Assembly: GCA_902628835.1 (NCBI GenBank)
Contig: CACOPD010000001.1
Location: forward strand, 186,001 to 250,000
Direction: 5' to 3'
Length of the DNA stretch: 64,000 bases
Origin: an uncultured Alphaproteobacteria bacterium
GTDB lineage: Bacteria > Pseudomonadota > Alphaproteobacteria > HIMB59 > GCA-002718135
The notes under the pieces are model-generated. The model saw only the letters and a program-made list of their open reading frames with translations, made no database searches and was not told where the DNA came from. The position numbers and the translations under genes were made by a program. This document shows positions 35,538-45,254 of the stretch, in pieces. Positions within the stretch are counted from its first letter, which is position 1. Every line of letters begins with the position of its first letter.

Positions 35538-36119
35538 ATGAGCTCAAAATTTAAAATTTTAACTAAAAAAATTATTCATAATGGTTTTTTCAAAATGAAT
35601 GAGATTACTCTAAAATATCAAAAATATGATGGAAAGTGGAGTAATGAAATAAAAAGAGAATTGTTTGGTGGTGCTCAAGTCTCTGCTGTTTTGCCTTACG
35701 ACCCACATAATAAAAAAATAGTTTTAATTCAACAGTTTCGACCAGGAACTATCTCTAGAAATAGTGATAATTATCTTGATGAAATAGTTGCTGGAATAAT
35801 AGATAAGGATGAAACTCCTGAAGAAACGGCAATTAGGGAATGTTTCGAAGAAACGGGATGTAAGGCTAAAAAACTTAGAGCAATACAAGGTTATTTCCCA
35901 GCACCAGGTTCTTCAGAGTCTTTCTATCATCTTTTTTTGGGTGAAGTTGTTGCACCAAAAAAAGAGATTATAAAAGGTCTGGAAAATGAGAATGAAGATA
36001 TTTTAGTAAAGAGTTATAGTTTTGAAGAAGTAAAAAAGAAGATGGAAAATAATGAAATCCTAAATGGCCTTACATTAATTGCACTACAATGGTTTTTTCT
36101 AAATATTTATAAATCTTAA
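35538..36119 (+). CDS. Nudix hydrolase, ADP-ribose pyrophosphatase-like
   Basis: A 193-residue protein with a full Nudix box, GIIDKDETPEETAIRECFEETG, near residues 96-117 (given here as GX5EX7REXXEEXG). The N-terminal strand pairs (FFKMNEITLKYQKYDG) and the proline-rich YFPAPGSSESFYHLFLGE after the box mark the ADP-ribose pyrophosphatase group (NudF-like). It would split ADP-ribose or similar nucleoside diphosphate sugars. The stop codon shares TTAA with the convergent downstream gene. Confidence 0.9.
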   Translation: MSSKFKILTKKIIHNGFFKMNEITLKYQKYDGKWSNEIKRELFGGAQVSAVLPYDPHNKKIVLIQQFRPGTISRNSDNYLDEIVAGIIDKDETPEETAIRECFEETGCKAKKLRAIQGYFPAPGSSESFYHLFLGEVVAPKKEIIKGLENENEDILVKSYSFEEVKKKMENNEILNGLTLIALQWFFLNIYKS

Positions 36120-36451
36120 GTGCCAACACCCCTTTGATATGGTTGAACTAATTCCTTACAAATTAAATTCATATCAAGAGTTTCGACATTTTCATCAATT
36201 GTTTGGTATTCTTGACACTCGTATATTTCTTGATCTTTTTGAAGAACAGTAACAAATAAAATAATAGTTAGACCATTCACAACTTCTATATCGCTTATAG
36301 CATAACTCTTTACTTCAAATCCCTCGTTAATAAGATCCTTGTATGATTTTTCTGACTCCAACCATTGATCAATATTTGGATTGGCAAATAATTGATTAGA
36401 AAATAGTGTAAATACAGAAAATAAAAAGATAGTTAGTTTTTTCTTAGCCAT
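36116..36451 (-). CDS. Small secreted protein, function unknown
   Basis: A 111-residue protein with a signal peptide (about residues 1-23, KKKLTIFLFSVFTLFSNQLFA). The mature part is short and mixed, with NIDQWLESEKSYKDLINEGFEVKSYA and two cysteines (YECQEY and NLICKE) that could pair. It overlaps the peroxiredoxin gene by 19 bp and would be co-expressed. I recognise no domain. Confidence 0.6.
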   Translation of the reverse strand: MAKKKLTIFLFSVFTLFSNQLFANPNIDQWLESEKSYKDLINEGFEVKSYAISDIEVVNGLTIILFVTVLQKDQEIYECQEYQTIDENVETLDMNLICKELVQPYQRGVGT

Positions 36452-36975
36452 TCTAAAACTTCACTTATATGTTTATTAGGAGGAAAAATAGGGTAGAATA
36501 CTTTTTTAACAATATTTTTTTCCACAATTAGAGTAATTCTTTTAAAATAAATTTTATTTTCATTTGTGAAATTAGGAATACTTAGAGCATTCATTAAAGA
36601 ATAATCTGAGTCACTTAAAACATCATATGGGATAAGTAATCTATTCGTCATTTCGTGAATATCTTCTACTGTTTGAGTAGATATACCAATAGGTATTGCA
36701 TTTAATTTAATAAGCTCTTCATAATTATCCCTAAAGGTACACGTTTCTGATGTACAACCCGTAGCTCCTGGAATTTGTTCCCAATTTTGAGGTAAGCTTT
36801 TATTTGGATTTCCTGTCATTGGGTAAAAATACAATATTAATCTAAAAGTATCTGATCTTTTTAAGTTAAGCAGATTTCCTTGTTGATTCTTGATGGAAAT
36901 TGAAGGCAAATGTTTACTCAATAGATGACTTGCCTTTCCATCATCTTTAGGTCTAGGAAATTTTGCGTAATCCAT
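36433..36975 (-). CDS. Peroxiredoxin, BCP/PrxQ type
   Basis: A 180-residue thioredoxin-fold protein. The active-site segment GATGCTSETCTFRDNY, near residues 70-85, holds Cys74 (peroxidatic) and Cys79 (resolving), five apart as in BCP/PrxQ enzymes. The segment LILYFYPMTGNPNKSLP before it is longer than the usual FYPKDDTPGC, so the loop has an insertion of about a dozen residues. RITLIVEKNIVKKVFYPIFPPNKH near the end is a normal Prx strand. It likely reduces hydroperoxides. Divergent from agmatinase across 48 bp; msrA lies nearby. Confidence 0.85.
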   Translation of the reverse strand: MDYAKFPRPKDDGKASHLLSKHLPSISIKNQQGNLLNLKRSDTFRLILYFYPMTGNPNKSLPQNWEQIPGATGCTSETCTFRDNYEELIKLNAIPIGISTQTVEDIHEMTNRLLIPYDVLSDSDYSLMNALSIPNFTNENKIYFKRITLIVEKNIVKKVFYPIFPPNKHISEVLEWLRKN

Positions 36976-37023
36976 ACTAATTTGTCTTGTATAATCAAAA
37001 TCTATATATCATAAGATACTTTT

Positions 37024-37962
37024 ATGACTCAAATTAAACCTTTATCTAGCATGCAAACTCCTCGCTTTGCTGATGTTGCAACGTTTTTTCGATTACCTAT
37101 AGTTAAAGATTTAAATAAATTAGATTATTGTATATCTGGAGTTCCATGGGATGGTGGAACAACTAATAGGCCGGGCGCAAGACATGGTCCGAGAGAAATT
37201 AGAAATGCATCATCACTGGTAAGACTCTATCATCCAGTCTCACTGAAGAGTCCTTATGATAAATTTAATATTGCAGATATTGGCGATTGTCCTGTAAACC
37301 CAGCAGATCTTCAAGATAGTTTAGAAAAAATTGAAAAATTTTATGAAAATATTTATGCATCTAAAACAATTCCGTTGTCAATAGGAGGTGATCACTTAGT
37401 TTCCCTTCCTATTTTAAGAGCTATTGCGAAAAAAAAACCATTGGGTTTATTTCAGTTCGACTCTCATTCTGATACTTGGGATACATATTTTGGAGGATTC
37501 AAATATACTCATGGCACACCTTTTAGACGAGCTATCGAAGAAAATCTTATTGATCCAAAAAAATATGTAATATTAGGACTTAGAGGTGCATTATACGATC
37601 CAAATGATTTAACATGGGCTAAAGAACAAGGTGTAACGATCATTACTATAGATGAATATTATGAAATGGGTTTTAATAAATGTATTGAAAAAATCTATTC
37701 CATTCTAGGTAACACAGATGCTTATTTTACTTTTGATATAGATGGCATTGACCCTACTTTCGCTCCAGGAACCGGTACACCAGAAGTTGGTGGTTTTAAT
37801 GTGAGGGAAGCTCAAACAATTATAAGAGCTCTAAATAAATTAAATTTTGTTGGTGGTGATGTCGTAGAAGTATCACCACCATTTGACTCTAATAATATGA
37901 CTTCACTTGTTGGAGCAACAATTGCTTTTGAAATTCTTTGTACTATGACTAAAGTGAATTAA
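37024..37962 (+). CDS. Agmatinase / ureohydrolase family (SpeB-like)
   Basis: A 312-residue dinuclear manganese hydrolase of the arginase superfamily. Metal ligands appear as GGDH near residue 124, QFDSHSD near 143-149 and TFDIDGIDP near 238. GVPWDGGTTNRPGARHGPREIR near the N-terminus is typical of agmatinase and guanidinobutyrase. It would release urea from agmatine or a related guanidino compound such as guanidinobutyrate or guanidinopropionate; the exact one is not determinable. It precedes uxuA by 14 bp on the same strand although the pathways seem unrelated. Confidence 0.88.
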   Translation: MTQIKPLSSMQTPRFADVATFFRLPIVKDLNKLDYCISGVPWDGGTTNRPGARHGPREIRNASSLVRLYHPVSLKSPYDKFNIADIGDCPVNPADLQDSLEKIEKFYENIYASKTIPLSIGGDHLVSLPILRAIAKKKPLGLFQFDSHSDTWDTYFGGFKYTHGTPFRRAIEENLIDPKKYVILGLRGALYDPNDLTWAKEQGVTIITIDEYYEMGFNKCIEKIYSILGNTDAYFTFDIDGIDPTFAPGTGTPEVGGFNVREAQTIIRALNKLNFVGGDVVEVSPPFDSNNMTSLVGATIAFEILCTMTKVN

Positions 37963-37976
37963 ATTATAAATATTAA

Positions 37977-39161
37977 ATGCAAAATTCATTTAGATGGTAT
38001 GGCCCTAATGATCCTGTTAAATTAACTGATATAAGGCAAGCTAATGCAGAATATGTTGTTACGTCACTTCATCAAATTCCTTGTGGTGAAAAGTGGAGTA
38101 AAAATGATGTAAAAAAAAGAATAGATTACATTAATAAAAATAATAATTCTTATAATGTCAACTTAAAATGGAATGTTGTTGAAAGCATTCCTGTACATAA
38201 CAATATAAAATTAAGAACTAAAAACTTTAAAAAATTAATAAGTAATTACAAAGATACAATAGCAAATATTGCTTCAAACAATATTCATACTATTTGTTAT
38301 AATTTTATGCCAATAGTAGATTGGACAAGAACTCAACTAGATTTTAAATTACCTACAGATGGATTGGCCTTAAAATTTAATTATTTACAAATAATTATAT
38401 TTGAAATGTATATTCTCAAATTAAAGAATTTAGAAAAAAGATATACGAATAAACAAATCAAAAATGCAGAAAAACTTTTTAAGTTAATGAAAACAAATGA
38501 TATTAAAAATTTAAAGCTGGCAGTGATGGGTGGCTTACCTGCCTCAGAAACAAAATATTCGGTTAATGAATTTAAAAAAATGCTTGGTGCTTATAAAGAT
38601 ATGAATAATACAGATATAAAGCAAAATTTAAGAGAATTTATTAAGGAAATCATGCCTATAGCAGAAGAAAATAATGTTAAAATGGGTATACATCCAGATG
38701 ATCCCCCTATTCCACTTTTTGGTGTACCAAGAATCGTATCTACTATGGATGATTACCAATATATATTTGACTCTTATAATTCTCCATGTAACGGAATGAC
38801 TTTTTGTGCAGGATCATTAGCATCAAATTTTTATAATAATGTTTATAAAATTTTTAATAAATTTAAAAAAAGAATTAATTTTATCCATCTTAGAAATGTA
38901 AAAAAAGAAAAAGATAGAAAGAGCTTCTATGAATCAAACCACTTAAATGGAGACGTTGATTTTGTTAGATTAATAAAGTTGATTTTAGAAGAAGAAAAAA
39001 GAAGAAGTAAAAATAAAAAAATTGATATACCAATGAGACCAGATCATGGTCACTCATTATTAGATGATCAAAATAAAAAAGATTTTAATGCGGGATATAC
39101 TGCAATTGGAAGATTAATGGGTCTTTCTGAATTACGTGGTATAATAAAAGCTGTTATTTAA
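37977..39161 (+). CDS. uxuA: Mannonate dehydratase
   Basis: A 394-residue UxuA. FRWYGPNDPVKLTDIRQA at the N-terminus, VTSLHQIPCGEKW near 29, CYNFMPIVDWTRTQLDF near 104-120, MGIHPDDPPIPLFGVPRI near 230 and the closing RPDHGHSLLDD segment are highly diagnostic. It dehydrates D-mannonate to 2-keto-3-deoxygluconate, the last common step of glucuronate breakdown. It is convergent with uxuB with an 8 bp overlap, so pathway enzymes meet tail to tail. Composition is especially Lys/Asn rich, as in the neighbouring uronate genes. Confidence 0.96.
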   Translation: MQNSFRWYGPNDPVKLTDIRQANAEYVVTSLHQIPCGEKWSKNDVKKRIDYINKNNNSYNVNLKWNVVESIPVHNNIKLRTKNFKKLISNYKDTIANIASNNIHTICYNFMPIVDWTRTQLDFKLPTDGLALKFNYLQIIIFEMYILKLKNLEKRYTNKQIKNAEKLFKLMKTNDIKNLKLAVMGGLPASETKYSVNEFKKMLGAYKDMNNTDIKQNLREFIKEIMPIAEENNVKMGIHPDDPPIPLFGVPRIVSTMDDYQYIFDSYNSPCNGMTFCAGSLASNFYNNVYKIFNKFKKRINFIHLRNVKKEKDRKSFYESNHLNGDVDFVRLIKLILEEEKRRSKNKKIDIPMRPDHGHSLLDDQNKKDFNAGYTAIGRLMGLSELRGIIKAVI

Positions 39162-40587
39162 ATACTAAGTTGCTTAAAAAATGACTTAATGTATCTTTTT
39201 TTATTTGATTTATATTATTAAGAATATTTCTTTTCAAATTTATTTTCTGATAGTCACTTAAATCAAAAATATTTTTCTGATTAAGCAAATTTAGAACGAA
39301 ATTCTCATTATCATTTTCATAAGTATTTATTATAAAATCTTTATTTGAATCAGATAATTTACTTTTATTATTTACAATCATATGTTGTAAAAAAAGAATC
39401 CATGATGTGATTATTGCATCAATATATGGTGTTTTATTTTTATTTTTTTTATAAGTATCTAAAAGTCTTATGGGAATTTTTAATGACCCATCCATTGCAA
39501 TACGTATTAATCTATCCTCAATATATGGATTTTTAAAACGACTTAAGACGTCATTTTTATAATTTTTGATATCAAAATTATCTGTATTTTTAAGAATTGG
39601 GAGAACTTCTAGCTCTAAAAATTGAGATATAAAATTGAAACAGAGTTTATCAGCCATTGCTTCATGCACATAAGTATGTCCTAATAATATTCCAATATAA
39701 GCTAATGAAGAATGAGCTCCATTCAAGATTTTTAGTTTTATATTTTCATAGAAGTTAATATTATTAACGAAACTTATATTTTTATTATTTAGTACTTTTT
39801 TGAGTTCTATATTATCAGATTGAATATACCAATCCCTATATGGTTCAGTAACAACAATCGAATTATCCTCATAAGGAATGTTAAAAAATTTTGAATTCTT
39901 ATTATTATGAGGGACAATTCCATCTATCATGGATAGGGGAAATTCTACGTTGGAGAGAAACCATTTTAAGCATTGAGGATATATTTTAATTAAAAATTCA
40001 TATATTAATTTTTTAAGAATATTTCCATTTTCAATTAAATTATCACAGCTCAGAATAATTATTTTTTCTTTATTTAATTTAAATCTCTCAATTAACCCAA
40101 AAGAGATATGGCCAATAACTGTATTCAAGTTTTTATCTTCAAAATCATTTATTATATCCTCTGAATAGTTTAATTTTTTATTTTTATCAAAATGGTATCC
40201 TTTTTCAGTTACAGTCAAAGTAATTAATTTTATATCTGAAGACGCAATTAAATTCCTAATTTCCATTTTATCTTTTTTTCCAAATAAAATTTTTTTTATT
40301 GGATTAAGAATTTTTATATCCTTAAAACCTTCTGATATTCTCACTAATGTATAAAAATAGTCTTGTTTAATTAACTTTAAGTTAGTATCATTTGATCTTA
40401 AATTAACACCAATAATTGAAATATTTTGATTATTTTCTAAGAGCTCATGGATATATAACGCTTGATGGGCTCGATGAAAATTTCCAACTCCAAAATGTAA
40501 TATGCAATTCTTTTTTTTTTCTATATCATAAGTTGGAAAAGATTGTTCTGTTAATAAATTTATATTTATATTTTTTCTTAATTGCAT
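39154..40587 (-). CDS. uxuB: Fructuronate reductase / mannitol dehydrogenase family
   Basis: A 477-residue NAD-dependent polyol dehydrogenase. ILHFGVGNFHRAHQALYIHELL near residue 29 is the N-terminal Rossmann signature of the mannitol dehydrogenase family, with SIIGVNLRS after it; FPLSMIDGIVPH near 215 and KLKILNGAHSSLAYIG near 287 (catalytic Lys, Asn and His region) follow. With UxaC before it and UxuA opposite, it most likely reduces D-fructuronate to D-mannonate. Last gene of the operon that begins with the sugar-binding protein. Confidence 0.9.
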   Translation of the reverse strand: MQLRKNININLLTEQSFPTYDIEKKKNCILHFGVGNFHRAHQALYIHELLENNQNISIIGVNLRSNDTNLKLIKQDYFYTLVRISEGFKDIKILNPIKKILFGKKDKMEIRNLIASSDIKLITLTVTEKGYHFDKNKKLNYSEDIINDFEDKNLNTVIGHISFGLIERFKLNKEKIIILSCDNLIENGNILKKLIYEFLIKIYPQCLKWFLSNVEFPLSMIDGIVPHNNKNSKFFNIPYEDNSIVVTEPYRDWYIQSDNIELKKVLNNKNISFVNNINFYENIKLKILNGAHSSLAYIGILLGHTYVHEAMADKLCFNFISQFLELEVLPILKNTDNFDIKNYKNDVLSRFKNPYIEDRLIRIAMDGSLKIPIRLLDTYKKNKNKTPYIDAIITSWILFLQHMIVNNKSKLSDSNKDFIINTYENDNENFVLNLLNQKNIFDLSDYQKINLKRNILNNINQIKKDTLSHFLSNLVFK

Positions 40588-40637
40588 ATTATTAAATAAA
40601 ATATACTTTAAGTAAAGATGATCAATAAAATTTATAT

Positions 40638-41840
40638 TTAACTTAAATTTAGAAAATTTTGACTATTTTTAAAAAAGAGTTTTGATACATCATCACTAAT
40701 TTGATTTTCAGAAATTTTAAAACTTTTTAGCTGAATAGCATTATAATGTTTATATAAGACGCTACTTAATAATGCTTTAAAATGAATCCATTTATAAATT
40801 AATTGATCTGTAACTCTTGCATCAGAGTGCTGTGGAATAAAATTTAATCCTAATAATTCAATTCTTAAATCTAAAATAAGTTTTATTAAACTAGGTTGAT
40901 TCATAAACCACCAAAAACCAAAAATTTTTAAGTTCTGATGTTTTCTCGCTAATACAGTCAATTCATGTTGATCATTTAAAGATAAACATGAACAAAGTAT
41001 TTTATTATTTGGATATTGATTACATATTTCACTAAGATAATATAGATCAACCTTGTCTATACCATCTCCAGCAAGTAGAAAATCTTTATTAACTTGTCTT
41101 CTAACGCCTAATAATAGAGATAAAGGAATATTTTTTCTTTCAAGCCATTTTAAAATATCTGAAACAAATCTATTTTTAAGTAATGAGCTTAATTGTAAAT
41201 TGTTTAAGGACAATGCTGCATAAACAGGTTTAGATTCTTCATACACTTTTTCTAAATATTTAATTATTAAATCATTCTCATTATCAAATTGATCAATATT
41301 TTTTTTACAAATATTTAAACATTTATCCAGATTGATAAGTATATCGTCTAATCTAAGTGATGCTAGGTATTTTTTGGTATCCCATTTTTTATTTTTAAAT
41401 AATTGCCACTCTAATTTATCAAATGGGTTGTTAGTCATTACAACTTGGGAGATTTTACTGATTTTAAATATTTGTAAATCAGTTAAATTTAGTTTGGTAT
41501 ATTCAATATTTATTTCATCAAATGACTTAGACGTATAATCAATTGATAATTTTGACAAAATTGTTAATACGCCCTTGCAGGCTTCAGAAATAGGCGTTCT
41601 TTTTTGAAATAATTCTTCCCAAATTATTTTTGATTTTTCTTCGTTTGTTAATTTATAAAATTTTTTTATATTTATATTTGTTGTTGTGAATAACTCTGCA
41701 ATTAAATAATGATAGTTTAAAACTTCACTTATACCTGAAAGATGATATTTTTTAAATTCGGCGGGAAAAAGGTGGGTATGAATATCAAAAATCTCAGTTT
41801 CATTAATAACCTCAGATATAGTTTGCTTTAAATTTTTCAT
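40638..41840 (-). CDS. uxaC: Uronate isomerase-like protein (UxaC family, short form)
   Basis: A 400-residue amidohydrolase-fold protein. FDIHTHLFPAEF near residue 18 supplies the HxH metal ligands; LGVRRQVNKDFLLAGDGID and KILCSCLSLNDQHELTVLARKH near 280 correspond to the middle of UxaC, and FGFWWFMNQPSLIKLIL near 308 to its FG-WWF-N element. It is about 70 residues shorter than E. coli UxaC (470) and belongs to a divergent branch. The likely reaction is glucuronate to fructuronate (or galacturonate to tagaturonate). Context, between GH31 and uxuB, supports the call. Confidence 0.8.
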   Translation of the reverse strand: MKNLKQTISEVINETEIFDIHTHLFPAEFKKYHLSGISEVLNYHYLIAELFTTTNINIKKFYKLTNEEKSKIIWEELFQKRTPISEACKGVLTILSKLSIDYTSKSFDEINIEYTKLNLTDLQIFKISKISQVVMTNNPFDKLEWQLFKNKKWDTKKYLASLRLDDILINLDKCLNICKKNIDQFDNENDLIIKYLEKVYEESKPVYAALSLNNLQLSSLLKNRFVSDILKWLERKNIPLSLLLGVRRQVNKDFLLAGDGIDKVDLYYLSEICNQYPNNKILCSCLSLNDQHELTVLARKHQNLKIFGFWWFMNQPSLIKLILDLRIELLGLNFIPQHSDARVTDQLIYKWIHFKALLSSVLYKHYNAIQLKSFKISENQISDDVSKLFFKNSQNFLNLS

Positions 41841-41845
41841 ACAAA

Positions 41846-44233
41846 TTATTTTTTAATTTTATAGATATAAGATTTTTTTTTAAAGTAGTTCAAACAATTT
41901 TTTAAAGTTAAATCACAATAACTTGGATACTTTAATATAATTTGTTCTTTTTGTATTTTTCCTTTTCCCTCTAAACTAAATAATAGCGATAGCTTATTTT
42001 TTTTGAATTTAATTACAGGTGTTAAAATCAAATTTTTATTAATTTCATAATCTATTGTTTTTCCATCATCGAATATTAATGGTAAATTTTCTTGTTTGAA
42101 AGAGATATCAGTTAAAGAAGGAAAAATTACTATTTCTTCTATTGGAGCTAAATGAGGTTCGTAAAAATTTATTTTTAATTTGGGTATTACTGTACCACCT
42201 CTGATAATAATAGGTAGTTTATTAATGGGTGCATTTATATTCACCCATCCACCATTAGAAATTAATTTTAAATTAAAATAATCAAACCAACCTTCATTAC
42301 AAAAAGGAAGGAAAACTTTTACTCTTTTCCTATTTTTTACTAAAACAGGAGCTACAATTATTCTTTCATTTATAGAAAAAATTTCTTCTTGTTGAAAATG
42401 TTCTTTCTCTGGAAAATCTAAAAATAATGGTCTTATTACTGGTTCGCCTTCTTTATAAAAACGCCAAATTGCTGAATAAAGAATAGGTAAAAGTTGGTAT
42501 CGTAATTGAATTAACTTTGAAATTATTGAAGTAGTATCATTATAGAGCCAAGGCAAATTTGTATTATTTAAGCTAAGTATATTCTTATTCTTATTTTTAT
42601 TTTGTTTTTTGATATTCGGCTTCCATGAATTCATATGAAACCGAGGATAAAATAACATGAGCTGAAAAGAGCGTATCATTAATTCTCTTGAAGTTTTTTT
42701 TCCGGTAAATCCACCTATATCGTGTCCAAAAAATCCAATTCCAGACAAGGATAGGCCTAACCCTATAGATGCACTCCACTTTAATGAATGCCAAGATGTA
42801 TCATTATCGCCTGTCCAAGTTTCTACATAACGTTGAATTCCTAGTGAACCAGATCTAGTGACTCCGTGATTTCTTATTCGTGGATAGTAGTTTCTTGTGG
42901 CTTCAGAGCTAGCCTTAGACATTAAAATAGCTTGTAAAGGAAGCAATGAATTTGTTTTTACTTTTTTATTTAAATAATATGAATAAGCATCTTTACCCTC
43001 TAGATCATATTCATTGTTGTCATTCCAAATTGTATCAAAACCATTTGATAATATGTATTTTGTAACATATTTTTTCCACCAAGCGGCTCCAGTTTTTTTT
43101 GTAAAATCAATTATACTTGCAGTTTCATCCCAAAATTGAATTACAAGAGGTTTATTATTATTGTCAGATATAAAAATTTTCTCTTTTACTGCTTTTTTGT
43201 AAATTGGGTGTGAAGTTAATATTGCTGGTTTTAAATTAGCAGTGAGATGTATACCGTATTGTTTAATTTTATCTAAAAATAATTTTGGTTCAGGAAATTT
43301 TTTTTTATTCCATTTAAACATATATCTTTTCTTACCATGGAGAGTATATCCAGAACCAAAATGCAAACTACTTAATGGAATTTTTAATTTTTTACATTTA
43401 TTTATAAATTCTAAGTACAATTTTCGGGAATTTTCATCGTCAGCAATTTCCATTGAGGAAAATTGAAAGCCTAAACTCCATTTTGGAGGAAAATATCTTG
43501 GACCAATAAAATTATTAAGAGAAGAAATAATAGATTGTTTATTATTTAAAAATATAAAAAGTTGAATTCCTTTATTTTGGAAATTTGCATATCTATAAGG
43601 ATGATGATAATTTGAATGTTCACTTCCTAAATCAACAACACCATAACTTAAAGTATTATATAAAAGTCCATAATCACAATTTCTATTATTTTTATTAATT
43701 ATGTATAACCAAGGAAACGATTTATAGAGTGGATCGCTCTTTTCTCCGTTATAACCCAGTGCATCTTTTTGAGAAAGTACATATCTTCTATATGATTTTT
43801 CTAAATTACCAGTTTTTTCACCAAGACCATAAATATTATTATAAGAATATCTATTTTGATAATGAGTTATCTGATTTTTCTCCTCATTCCAATACCAAGA
43901 ACCAGTTTCTCTATCAGAGCAGATTTCTTGCCATTTGTTTCTAATTTTTCTACAAACTATTATTCGAAAAGGATTATCATAAACCTTTATTTTTGTAATT
44001 TGCGATTTAATGACATAATAATTTTTATATTTTGAGACATTGGTAATTTTATAAATATGATTTTTTTTATCAATTATTTTTGGTAAAACTTTTTTGTTAT
44101 TTTTATCAAATAATTCAAAGTTAAGAATATTATCATTTGATATTGAAATATAAAATCCCCAATTATGCTCCAAATTAAATAAGACTTTTTTTTTGAAAAC
44201 TTTACAGCTTAAAATTTTATCAAATTTTTTCAA
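41846..44233 (-). CDS. Glycoside hydrolase family 31 (alpha-glucosidase-like)
   Basis: A 795-residue GH31 enzyme. An N-terminal beta domain leads to YGLGEKTGNLEKSYRRYVL near 135. The (beta/alpha)8 barrel has the nucleophile Asp405 in FDTIWNDNNEYD and the likely acid/base Asp476 in ETWTGDNDTSWH; FFGHDIGGFTG follows. C-terminal beta domains include the PIIIRGGTVIP strand. No signal peptide, so it acts on imported glycosides in the cytosol. It overlaps the ABC ATPase stop by 4 bp and precedes uxaC by 5 bp. The catalytic strand is the ordinary alpha-glucosidase type, not the WMADFGE type of sulfoquinovosidases. An alpha-glucoside of a uronic acid, or a neutral alpha-glucoside, is a reasonable substrate. 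Confidence 0.92.
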   Translation of the reverse strand: MKKFDKILSCKVFKKKVLFNLEHNWGFYISISNDNILNFELFDKNNKKVLPKIIDKKNHIYKITNVSKYKNYYVIKSQITKIKVYDNPFRIIVCRKIRNKWQEICSDRETGSWYWNEEKNQITHYQNRYSYNNIYGLGEKTGNLEKSYRRYVLSQKDALGYNGEKSDPLYKSFPWLYIINKNNRNCDYGLLYNTLSYGVVDLGSEHSNYHHPYRYANFQNKGIQLFIFLNNKQSIISSLNNFIGPRYFPPKWSLGFQFSSMEIADDENSRKLYLEFINKCKKLKIPLSSLHFGSGYTLHGKKRYMFKWNKKKFPEPKLFLDKIKQYGIHLTANLKPAILTSHPIYKKAVKEKIFISDNNNKPLVIQFWDETASIIDFTKKTGAAWWKKYVTKYILSNGFDTIWNDNNEYDLEGKDAYSYYLNKKVKTNSLLPLQAILMSKASSEATRNYYPRIRNHGVTRSGSLGIQRYVETWTGDNDTSWHSLKWSASIGLGLSLSGIGFFGHDIGGFTGKKTSRELMIRSFQLMLFYPRFHMNSWKPNIKKQNKNKNKNILSLNNTNLPWLYNDTTSIISKLIQLRYQLLPILYSAIWRFYKEGEPVIRPLFLDFPEKEHFQQEEIFSINERIIVAPVLVKNRKRVKVFLPFCNEGWFDYFNLKLISNGGWVNINAPINKLPIIIRGGTVIPKLKINFYEPHLAPIEEIVIFPSLTDISFKQENLPLIFDDGKTIDYEINKNLILTPVIKFKKNKLSLLFSLEGKGKIQKEQIILKYPSYCDLTLKNCLNYFKKKSYIYKIKK

Positions 44234-45252
44234 GATGTTAGAGCAATACCATCTTTATCAAACCAATGAGCATCATCTAGTTTAAACCCAACCTTAATTG
44301 ATTGATTGGCCTGAATATCAGTTTGATAATTAAGTTTTATTGAAATTTTTTGTTCCCCTGAGGTTGTTCCATACAAAAAACTATCAGATCCTAATTGCTC
44401 AACTGTTTCAACATTTAGTGATAACGAATTTTCATCTTTAATTGATAGATGCTCAGGTCTTATTCCAAGACTTATTGAGTTAGACGGTGCTATTTCTTTT
44501 AAAGAATTTGGAAGATAGTCAAATTGTATAAAATTCATTTTTGGTGATCCAATAAAACCGGCTACAAACTTATTAGATGGTTTGTTATATAATTCTAAAG
44601 GTGCTCCAACTTGCTCAATAATACCATCATTCATTACTACAATTTTATCAGCCATTGTCATTGCTTCTACTTGATCATGAGTTACGTAAATCATAGTATT
44701 ACCTAATCTTGCATGTAATGCTTTTAACTCAACTCGCGTTGCAACTCTAAGTTCAGCATCTAAATTAGAAAGTGGTTCATCAAATAAGTATATTGATGGT
44801 TCTCTTACTATTGCTCTACCAATTGCAACTCGTTGTTTTTGTCCACCTGATAATTGACCTGGTTTTCTCTGTAAATATTCTTCCATTCTAAGTAGTCTTG
44901 CAGCTTCTAAAATACGTTTATCAATTTCATCTACTTCCATTTTTAAGTTTTCCAGTCCAAAAGCTAAATTTTGTCTAACACTCATATGAGGGTACAAAGC
45001 ATAGGATTGAAAAACCATTGCCAAACCTCTTCTTGCTGCAGAAATATTATTTACGACTTGTTGATCGATTAAAATATCACCCTTTGTAATCTGTTCTAAT
45101 CCAGCAATCATTCTCAATAATGTAGATTTGCCACATCCTGATGGGCCTACTAATACACAAAACTCTCCATTATTAATAAATAAATCAATGCCATGAATTA
45201 CTTCCAAGTTTCCATAATTTTTTCTTACTTGTTTTAATTCTAATGTTGCCAT
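44230..45252 (-). CDS. Sugar ABC importer ATPase, UgpC/MsmK-like
   Basis: A 340-residue ATPase of the carbohydrate CUT1 group. Walker A GPSGCGKST near residue 38, signature LSGGQKQRVAIGRAI near 134 and Walker B YLFDEPLSNLDA near 156 are intact, followed by the switch histidine in VTHDQVEAMTMADK. A C-terminal OB/TOBE region (LGIRPEHLSIKDE) completes it. It powers the two permeases encoded just upstream. Overlaps the GH31 start by 4 bp. Confidence 0.96.
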   Translation of the reverse strand: MATLELKQVRKNYGNLEVIHGIDLFINNGEFCVLVGPSGCGKSTLLRMIAGLEQITKGDILIDQQVVNNISAARRGLAMVFQSYALYPHMSVRQNLAFGLENLKMEVDEIDKRILEAARLLRMEEYLQRKPGQLSGGQKQRVAIGRAIVREPSIYLFDEPLSNLDAELRVATRVELKALHARLGNTMIYVTHDQVEAMTMADKIVVMNDGIIEQVGAPLELYNKPSNKFVAGFIGSPKMNFIQFDYLPNSLKEIAPSNSISLGIRPEHLSIKDENSLSLNVETVEQLGSDSFLYGTTSGEQKISIKLNYQTDIQANQSIKVGFKLDDAHWFDKDGIALTS

Positions 45253-45254
45253 AA

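Noticed and set aside
41846..44233. GH31 enzyme as a sulfoquinovosidase.
   Set aside because: The nucleophile strand reads TIWNDNNEYD, the ordinary alpha-glucosidase form, not the WMADFGE form I know from YihQ. Its operon partners are uronate enzymes. It may still act on an acidic glycoside.
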